A stretch of 11,936 nucleotides of DNA from Chloroflexota bacterium. GTDB lineage: Bacteria; Chloroflexota; UBA6077; JACCZL01. The translations under genes and the position numbers were made by a program. The DNA is taken from the NCBI GenBank assembly GCA_020845495.1, contig JADLFM010000072.1, positions 1-11,936 of the forward strand. The letters run 5' to 3'. The notes under the pieces were generated by a model, which was given only the letters and a program-made list of their open reading frames with translations, did not search any database and was not told the DNA's origin. How positions within the stretch are numbered: the first letter of the stretch is position 1; each line of letters begins with the position of its first letter. Of the stretch, positions 6,638-11,936 are shown piece by piece.

Positions 6638-7339
6638 TCACGACCTCGCCGGAGTGTGGGGCTGGAGCACACTGGCCCGCCGGGCAGGATCTGGGCCAAC
6701 CGATCGCGCCAGGGGCAGATCGGCTCGGTGGCGCGGCGGCCTGGCGTCATAGCCCGGCATACCCGCAACAGACGCCGCCGAGCGGCCAACGAGGCTCGTC
6801 AGATACGCGGGAATCTCGGCGAGGGGCAGGATGGCGTCAGGTTGCACGCTGCTCAGCGCGGCGGCCGGCATCGTACATCGCACGGCCGTGCTCGGATCCT
6901 GCACGATCGCGACGCCGCCCCGAGCCTTCACGCGGGCCAAGCCGGCCGCGCCATCGCGGCCGGCGCCAGTCAGCACGACGCCGATCACGCCCGTACCGTA
7001 GACGTCAGCCGCCGACTCGAAGAGTACGTCCACTGATGGGCGAGCGTACTGGACCGGCTCGTCCACCGACAGTGCGAAACTCCCGCGCTCGACGAGCAGA
7101 TGGTAGCCGCCAGGGGCCAGGTACACCCGTGCAGGCTGAATCTCGTCCTTGTCCTCGGCATCGGCCACCGGCAGGACGGTGTAGTGCGCGAGTAGCCCCG
7201 CAAGCTCGCTCTCGCCGCCACGTCGGTGCTGCACGATGGCGATAGGGAGGGGGAAATCACCTGGCAATCCGCCCAGCAGGGTCTTCAGCGCCGCAAACCC
7301 GCCGAACGAGGTTCCCACGACGACCAGTGTCGCGGTCAC
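6638..7339 (-). CDS. cheB: CheB-type methylesterase without receiver domain
   Basis: This is a protein-glutamate methylesterase/deamidase catalytic domain of 233 residues. The catalytic triad is readable: Ser11 in GTSFGG, His38 in VQHRRGG and Asp129 in LTGAGRDGA. Other family features are YLAPGGYHL (73-81), RPSVDVLFESAA (100-111) and PSTAVRCTMPAAA. Classical CheB (about 350 residues) has an N-terminal REC domain that holds the esterase inactive until phosphorylated; here translation starts directly at the catalytic domain, so regulation must differ. Residues after about 188 form an arginine/proline-rich tail with no known match. The GTG start at 7339 overlaps the cheR stop in GTGA, and the stop is one base before the next kinase start, so it is translationally coupled on both sides. 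The substrate would be methyl-glutamates placed by the neighbouring CheR, but no chemoreceptor is visible. The enzyme family is certain; the pathway is inferred. Confidence 0.93.
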   Translation of the reverse strand: MTATLVVVGTSFGGFAALKTLLGGLPGDFPLPIAIVQHRRGGESELAGLLAHYTVLPVADAEDKDEIQPARVYLAPGGYHLLVERGSFALSVDEPVQYARPSVDVLFESAADVYGTGVIGVVLTGAGRDGAAGLARVKARGGVAIVQDPSTAVRCTMPAAALSSVQPDAILPLAEIPAYLTSLVGRSAASVAGMPGYDARPPRHRADLPLARSVGPDPARRASVLQPHTPARS

Positions 7340-8439
7340 GTGGCAACCCGCCGATAGATCTTTTCCACCCCGTCAAATTCCTCGTACTCCCGCTCGTGCG
7401 GTGAGAAGGTGAGCGATTCTTTACTGCCCAGGCACAGGAACCCGCGTCGGACGAGGCTCCCCTGGAAGAGATCGAGCACGCGATTCTGTAGCGTCTTATT
7501 GAAGTAGATCATGACGTTCCGGCAGATGATGACGTGGAACTCATTGAACGACCCATCGGTCGCCAGATTATGCTGCGCGAACACTAGATTCCTCTTCAAC
7601 TCGGGGCGAAAGATCGCGTTTTCATGGTCCGCCGTGTAGTACTCGGAGAATGCATGCGTCCCACCAGACTGCATATAGTTTGCGGTATAGTCTTGCATCG
7701 TAGCCAGTGAAAAGATGCCGGAGCGGGCCTTGCGGAGCACGACATCGTTCATGTCCGTCGCATAGATCCGACACCGCTCGTACAACCCCTCTTCCCAGAG
7801 GAGAATGGCTGTCGAATAGACTTCCTCCCCGGTGGAGCAGCCGGCGTGCCAGAGTCGGAGGAAGGGATACGTGCGCAGGATCGGCACCACCCGCTGCCGG
7901 AACGCTCGGTAGAAGGTCGGATCGCGATACATCGCGCTGACGTTGATCGAGAGGGCAAGTAAGAATCGGTCGAGCGCGGCTGGATCGTGGAGCACCCTCT
8001 CCTTCAGGCCGGAGATCGTGGCCGCCCCCTCCGAGATCGTGAGATGCCGAAGCCGCCGACGCAGCGACGATGGCGCGTAGTCTCGAAAGTCGTATCCAAA
8101 CTGTCGGTAGACGCCCTCCAACAGCAACTCGATCTCGAGCCCTTCGAGGTCCGTCGAGACCTCACCGCGCACGTCGGTGCCAGGGCGGCCCGCCCCGTTC
8201 TGTGCAGCACCCGCAGTATCTCCCCCGCTCGGTCCTGCCTCCAGCCGCTCAGCACTCCATCCGGTACTCGTTGTGGGCCACCCGATGGGGCCGGCCCAGC
8301 CGACAGGGCCGTCATGCCTCCGTGTCGGGACCAGGTCGGGAGGCTGACCCGGACGCGTGCCGCGTCTGTCCTTCGGCCAACCTGTGGGCGAGGTAACGAA
8401 CAAAGCGTGACGATCCGGCGGGTCTGAGTCGTGTCGCAC
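7336..8439 (-). CDS. cheR: CheR-type protein-glutamate methyltransferase
   Basis: This S-adenosylmethionine-dependent methyltransferase of the CheR family has 367 residues. Residues about 96-165 match the CheR N-terminal helical domain (YRQFGYDFRDYAPSSLRRRL). NVSAMYRDPTFY (166-177) corresponds to the family's N-V-T-x-F-F-R-D motif. AGCSTGEEVYS (199-209) is the SAM-binding glycine loop, YATDMND (226-232) the second SAM contact, and VIICRNVMIYF (303-313) the active-region signature. The C-terminus is ordinary for the family. Residues 1-95 are an unusual extension rich in Pro, Gly, Arg and Trp, with repeated GW pairs at 47-61. The GTG start at 8439 is well supported: AGGAG (8453-8449) lies nine bases upstream, overlapping the end of the large kinase gene. 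The gene ends in a GTGA overlap with cheB. It probably methylates glutamates on a coiled-coil signalling protein. No chemoreceptor is encoded in view, so the target is open. Confidence 0.93.
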   Translation of the reverse strand: MRHDSDPPDRHALFVTSPTGWPKDRRGTRPGQPPDLVPTRRHDGPVGWAGPIGWPTTSTGWSAERLEAGPSGGDTAGAAQNGAGRPGTDVRGEVSTDLEGLEIELLLEGVYRQFGYDFRDYAPSSLRRRLRHLTISEGAATISGLKERVLHDPAALDRFLLALSINVSAMYRDPTFYRAFRQRVVPILRTYPFLRLWHAGCSTGEEVYSTAILLWEEGLYERCRIYATDMNDVVLRKARSGIFSLATMQDYTANYMQSGGTHAFSEYYTADHENAIFRPELKRNLVFAQHNLATDGSFNEFHVIICRNVMIYFNKTLQNRVLDLFQGSLVRRGFLCLGSKESLTFSPHEREYEEFDGVEKIYRRVAT

Positions 8440-8448
8440 GAAGGATGA

Positions 8449-8453
8449 CTCCT
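8449..8453 (-). promoter_or_regulatory. Ribosome-binding site of cheR
   Basis: AGGAG, read on the minus strand, overlaps the TAG stop of the large hybrid kinase and precedes the cheR GTG by nine bases. It decides for the long form of CheR with the 95-residue N-terminal extension rather than an internal start nearer the catalytic domain. Confidence 0.6.
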
Positions 8454-11400
8454 ACCGGTACAGCCAGACGCGCAACAACGACAGAAGTTGCTCCATGTCG
8501 ACCGGCTTGGTGATGTAGTCCGAGGCTCCAGCCTCGATGCAGCGCTCACGGTCGCCCTTCATGGCGCGGGCGGTAAGCGCGATGATGGGTAGTCGGGCGA
8601 AGGCGTCGGTCGAGCGGATTGCGCGGATCGTCTCGTATCCGTCGAGCTCCGGCATCATGATGTCCATCAGGACCACGTCAGTGTCCGGGCGGGACCGCAA
8701 CGCCTCGATGCCGTCCCGGCCGTTCTCCGCATAGGTGACGTCCATCCGGTACCGCTCCAGCGCGCTCGTGAGGGCGAAAATGTTGCGCATGTCGTCGTCG
8801 ACGATCAGCACCTTCTTGCCCTCCAGGACCGGGTCTGCGCGGTGAAGCTCATGCAGCATTCGGCGCTTCGTTTCCGGCAGTTGCGCCTCCACTCGATGCA
8901 AGAACAGGGCCGTCTCATCGAGCAGCCGCTCGGGCGAGCGGACATCCTTGACGATGACCGTCTCGGCGAGCTTGCGAAGCTGTGCTTCCTCATGCCGGGT
9001 CAGATCCTTCCCGGTATAGACCACGATGGGCACCGTCGGCTGGCTGGCCGCGTCGCGAATCCGTTGGATCAGGTCGAGGCCCGGCATGTCGGGCAGCCCC
9101 AGGTCGAGCACCACGCAGTCGAACCGATCGCCCGCCAGCGCCTCCAGTGCTTCGGTGCCACTCTTGACGGCGGTCGTCTCGACGTCGCCGTTCCCAATCA
9201 ACTCGACGATGGCGTTCCGCTGCACGTCGTCGTCTTCAACTACCAGCAGCCGCTTCAGCCCCCGATCGACGAACCGCGCGATCTCGTCGAACGCCCGACT
9301 CAGGCCCTCTCGATCGACCGGCTTTCTGAGTTGTGCGATGGCTCCTTGTTCCAGCGCCCGCTGGCGCGGCTCCTCTACCGAGATGATGTGAACCGGGATA
9401 TGGCGCGTCGTGGGGTCGTGCTTGAGGAGGTCGAGCACCCGCCAGCCGTCGATTTCCGGGAGTTGCAGGTCGAGGGTGATCGCATCCGGCCGGAAGCGGC
9501 GAGCGAGCGGTAGCGCCGCGTCACCCTGGAGCGCTACAACGGCCTTGAAGTCCCGATCGTGGGCTACATCGAGGAGGATCCGAGCGAATCGAACGTCGTC
9601 CTCGACGATCAACAGGACCCGATCGTCCGCCTGGATCGTGTGACGATCGTCCTGAATCTCCGGGGACTCTGGCGGTTCCGGCTCGACAACGCCGGCCTCG
9701 ACCGAGGGAGCAACCGCCCGCTCCACAGACCGCGCCAGCCCCTGCGCCATGGGTTGCGCCAGGTGTACGCCAGGTATCGGGGTCTGACTGCCGCCACGCA
9801 CGGGCGACACGACGGCCGAGCCGGCCGCCGTGTCGTCGGTCCCGCCTGAGAGGCCGGCCGTACTCCGGCCTCGGCCAGGCCGTCCGGGTAGGCTCAGTGC
9901 GCCGTTCCCCTCCCGACGCGGCTCGTACGCAAGCGGCAGGAACAGCGTAAAGGTGCTCCCTCGCCCGGGGCTGCTCACGACGTGAATCTCGCCACCGAGC
10001 AACTGCGCGATCTCGCGGCTAATGGCGAGACCCAGGCCGGTTCCGCCGAAGCGGCGGCTCGTCTCCATTTCGGCCTGCTGGAACGCCTCGAAGATGACGG
10101 CCTGCTTGTCGGACGAAATCCCCACCCCCGTGTCGGCTACGTCGAAAGCGACTACACCCCGTGCCCGATTGAGCGCCTCGTTGTCCGGGTTCCAGCCCCG
10201 GTTCACGGTTCGAATGTTGAGCCCGACGCTGCCCGCCTCGGTGAACTTGAACGCGTTCGAGAGCAGGTTCTTGAGCACCTGCTGAAGTCGGACCCCATCC
10301 GTCAAGAGCGTGCGTGGTAGCCCCGATGCCAGGGTGATGCTGAAGCTCAGCCCCTTCTGTGCGGCCACCTGACTGAACGTCCGCTCCAACTCGCGGCGGA
10401 CGTCCTCGAACGGTACGTCGGTGATGTCGATCGCAGTCGTCCCTGACTCGATCTTCGAGAGGTCCAGGATGTCGTTGATGAGTGTCAGCAGATCGTTGCC
10501 AGACGCTCGAATGGTCCGGGCGAACTCGACCTGTCGGTCACTCAGGTTGCCATCCGGGTTGTCTGCAAGTTGCTGCGAGAGGATGAGCAAGCTGTTGAGC
10601 GGGGTCCGCAGTTCGTGGGACATGTTCGCGAGAAACTGAGACTTGTACTTCGAGGTCAGCGCCAGTTGCTCGGCTTTCAGCTCCAGTGCCGAGCGCGCAT
10701 CCTCGATTTCACGGCGCCGGCGCTCGACCTCCTGGTTTTGCTCGGAGAGCAGCCGAGCCTTCTCCTCCAACTCCTCGTTCGTCTGCTGGAGCTCCTCCTG
10801 CTGCTGCTGAAGCTCGGCGGTGAGCGCCTGCGACTGCTTCAGTAGCCCCTCAGTCCGCATGTTCGCGGAGATCGTGTTCAGCACGATCCCGATACTCCCG
10901 GCCAGTTGATCGAGGAAGGCCAGGTGAATGTCGCTGAAGCGTGCGAACGAGGCAAGCTCGATGACGGCCAGGATGTCGTCTTCGAATAGGACCGGCAGGA
11001 CGACGATGTTCAGCGGCGGTGCTTCGCCGAGACCAGAGCTGATCTGGATGTAGTCGCTCGGCACCTGTGTCAACAGGATCCGATCTTTCTCATAGGCGAC
11101 CTGTCCCACGAGCCCTTCGCCAAGCCTGAACTCGGTCGCCAGGTGCTTGCGCTCCTGGTAGGCATAGCTCGCGAGCAGCCGCATCACCGGCTCACCACCG
11201 ACCGGCTGGCTCAGGTAGAAGACCCCGTGCTGCACGCCGACCAGGGGAGCGAGCTCCGAGAGAATCGTCCGCCCGACTGTCTGTAGATCCTTCTGTCCCT
11301 GGAGCATGCCGGTGAAGCGGGCGAGATTCGTCTTCAGCCAATCCTGTTCGGTATTGGTCCTGGTCGTGTCACGCAGGTTCCGGATCATCTCGTTGATATT

Positions 11401-11936
11401 GTCTTTGAGATGCTCGACCTCGCCGCGCGCCTCGACCTCGATCGAGCGGGACAGATCGCCCTCGGTGACCGCGGTTGCTACCTCGCCGATTGCACGAAGC
11501 TGGGTGGTCAGCGTCGCGGCAAGCTGATTGACGTTGTCCGTCAGATCGCGCCAGCTTCCGGCCGCACCCGGCACGTTCGCCTGTCCACCAAGCTTGCCCT
11601 CACCTCCGACCTCACGCGCGACCGACGTCACCTCCGAGGTGAACGTCGCGAGCGTGTCGGTCATCGCGTTGATGGTGTCGGCAAGCTCGGCGATCTCGCC
11701 CTTGGCCTCGAAGGTGACCCGCTGCTTCAGGTTGCCAGTCGCGACCGCTGTGACGACCTTCGCGATACCGCGCACCTGATCGGTCAGGTTGCCGGCCATC
11801 GAGTTGACTGAGTCGGTCAGATCCTTCCAGGTCCCGGCTACGCCCGGCACCTGGGCCTGCCCGCCCAGCCGTCCTTCGGTGCCCACCTCGCGGGCCACTC
11901 GTGTCACTTCGGAGGCGAAGCCGTTGAGTTGATCCA
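8452..11936 (-). CDS. Large hybrid histidine kinase: HAMP array - GAF - HisKA/HATPase - three REC (5' end outside window)
   Basis: The frame stays open to the window edge, so the gene is N-terminally partial; 1160 residues are visible. Numbering counts from the GTG codon at 11907, which is internal. Residues 1-180 hold tandem HAMP units of 92 residues. Residues about 190-348 are a GAF domain, probably a ligand or redox sensor. Residues about 350-420 form a Gln/Glu-rich coiled coil. HisKA has His431 in SHELRTPLN. The HATPase has the N box ([10 protein letters not shown]), DTGVGI (592-597) and GGTGLGLA (621-628). A disordered linker (about 662-760) leads to three receivers with acceptors D813 (TLDLQLPE), D935 (VLDLGLPD) and D1082 (MDIMMPE). 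REC1 and REC3 keep the lysine-proline pair (K862-P, K1134-P); REC2 has K987-D. The layout resembles HAMP-array (group III type) hybrid kinases. It heads the visible operon with cheR, cheB and a second kinase, and its HAMP helices are a possible methylation target. Upstream HAMP repeats or membrane segments may lie beyond the edge. Confidence 0.93.
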   Translation of the reverse strand, partial: DQLNGFASEVTRVAREVGTEGRLGGQAQVPGVAGTWKDLTDSVNSMAGNLTDQVRGIAKVVTAVATGNLKQRVTFEAKGEIAELADTINAMTDTLATFTSEVTSVAREVGGEGKLGGQANVPGAAGSWRDLTDNVNQLAATLTTQLRAIGEVATAVTEGDLSRSIEVEARGEVEHLKDNINEMIRNLRDTTRTNTEQDWLKTNLARFTGMLQGQKDLQTVGRTILSELAPLVGVQHGVFYLSQPVGGEPVMRLLASYAYQERKHLATEFRLGEGLVGQVAYEKDRILLTQVPSDYIQISSGLGEAPPLNIVVLPVLFEDDILAVIELASFARFSDIHLAFLDQLAGSIGIVLNTISANMRTEGLLKQSQALTAELQQQQEELQQTNEELEEKARLLSEQNQEVERRRREIEDARSALELKAEQLALTSKYKSQFLANMSHELRTPLNSLLILSQQLADNPDGNLSDRQVEFARTIRASGNDLLTLINDILDLSKIESGTTAIDITDVPFEDVRRELERTFSQVAAQKGLSFSITLASGLPRTLLTDGVRLQQVLKNLLSNAFKFTEAGSVGLNIRTVNRGWNPDNEALNRARGVVAFDVADTGVGISSDKQAVIFEAFQQAEMETSRRFGGTGLGLAISREIAQLLGGEIHVVSSPGRGSTFTLFLPLAYEPRREGNGALSLPGRPGRGRSTAGLSGGTDDTAAGSAVVSPVRGGSQTPIPGVHLAQPMAQGLARSVERAVAPSVEAGVVEPEPPESPEIQDDRHTIQADDRVLLIVEDDVRFARILLDVAHDRDFKAVVALQGDAALPLARRFRPDAITLDLQLPEIDGWRVLDLLKHDPTTRHIPVHIISVEEPRQRALEQGAIAQLRKPVDREGLSRAFDEIARFVDRGLKRLLVVEDDDVQRNAIVELIGNGDVETTAVKSGTEALEALAGDRFDCVVLDLGLPDMPGLDLIQRIRDAASQPTVPIVVYTGKDLTRHEEAQLRKLAETVIVKDVRSPERLLDETALFLHRVEAQLPETKRRMLHELHRADPVLEGKKVLIVDDDMRNIFALTSALERYRMDVTYAENGRDGIEALRSRPDTDVVLMDIMMPELDGYETIRAIRSTDAFARLPIIALTARAMKGDRERCIEAGASDYITKPVDMEQLLSLLRVWLYR
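11368..11919 (-). repeat. Two tandem 276-bp HAMP-coding repeats
   Basis: Two consecutive units of exactly 276 bases (92 codons) begin at the phenylalanine codons 11919 and 11643. Shared residues include SEVT-x-VAREVG, LGGQA-x-VPG, DLTD-x-VN, then TAV-xx-G-x-L and EA-x-GE. The first unit is preceded by the same kind of sequence running off the edge ([11 protein letters not shown]), so the array probably continues upstream. The nine-codon similarity blocks are clearer at protein than at DNA level, indicating an old duplication under selection rather than a recent one. Confidence 0.8.

Noticed and set aside
6637..6789. An N-terminal extension of the REC-PAS-PAS kinase by 51 residues
   Set aside because: It would translate the end of cheB in another frame. 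The RBS at 6647-6644 and the coupled ATG at 6636 fit better.
8842..9513. A 223-codon plus-strand frame within the large hybrid kinase
   Set aside because: It is antisense to two well-conserved receiver domains and has no recognisable features of its own.

Overview
This is a GC-rich window (about 65% G+C by eye) from a bacterial chromosome. The signs point to a non-enteric, high-GC environmental lineage. They are the accD-accA gene pair, short or overlapping gene junctions, GTG starts, an SH3b-domain secreted protein and very large multi-domain histidine kinases. Chloroflexota (for example Thermomicrobia/Sphaerobacter relatives) is my best guess, but this is an impression from protein style and no search was run.

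Layout. Positions 1-410 hold no gene I can support. They begin with a strongly C-rich tract, followed by a reasonable sigma70-type promoter candidate at 142-171 and two small hairpins. On the + strand come accD (start probably 411) and accA (start 1393 or CTG 1450), the two carboxyltransferase subunits of acetyl-CoA carboxylase. Three bases after accA begins a gene for a 496-residue exported protein with an SH3b domain and an Ig-like C-terminal domain. After a 107-base gap there is a small stand-alone molybdopterin-binding oxidoreductase-domain protein (3963-4475). The convergent intergenic region 4476-4635 carries a long imperfect hairpin (4486-4536) and a second short one (4606-4622), probably marking the ends of both transcription units.

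The rest of the window (4636-11936) is one tightly packed minus-strand signalling operon. In transcription order it encodes: a very large hybrid histidine kinase whose N-terminus lies outside the window (tandem HAMP - GAF - coiled coil - HisKA/HATPase - REC - REC - REC); a CheR-type methyltransferase; a CheB-type methylesterase lacking a receiver domain; and a REC-PAS-PAS-HisKA-HATPase kinase. Junctions are 12 bases with a clear ribosome-binding site (kinase to cheR), a 4-base GTGA overlap (cheR to cheB) and a 1-base gap (cheB to the second kinase), so the four products are probably made together.

The most interesting point is that CheR and CheB sit with two phosphorelay kinases and no chemoreceptor, CheA or CheW in view. 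One working hypothesis is that glutamyl methylation tunes the HAMP-array kinase, or another receptor, outside classical chemotaxis. No output (DNA-binding or enzymatic) domain is encoded in the visible operon. No tRNA, rRNA, CRISPR array or insertion sequence was seen.
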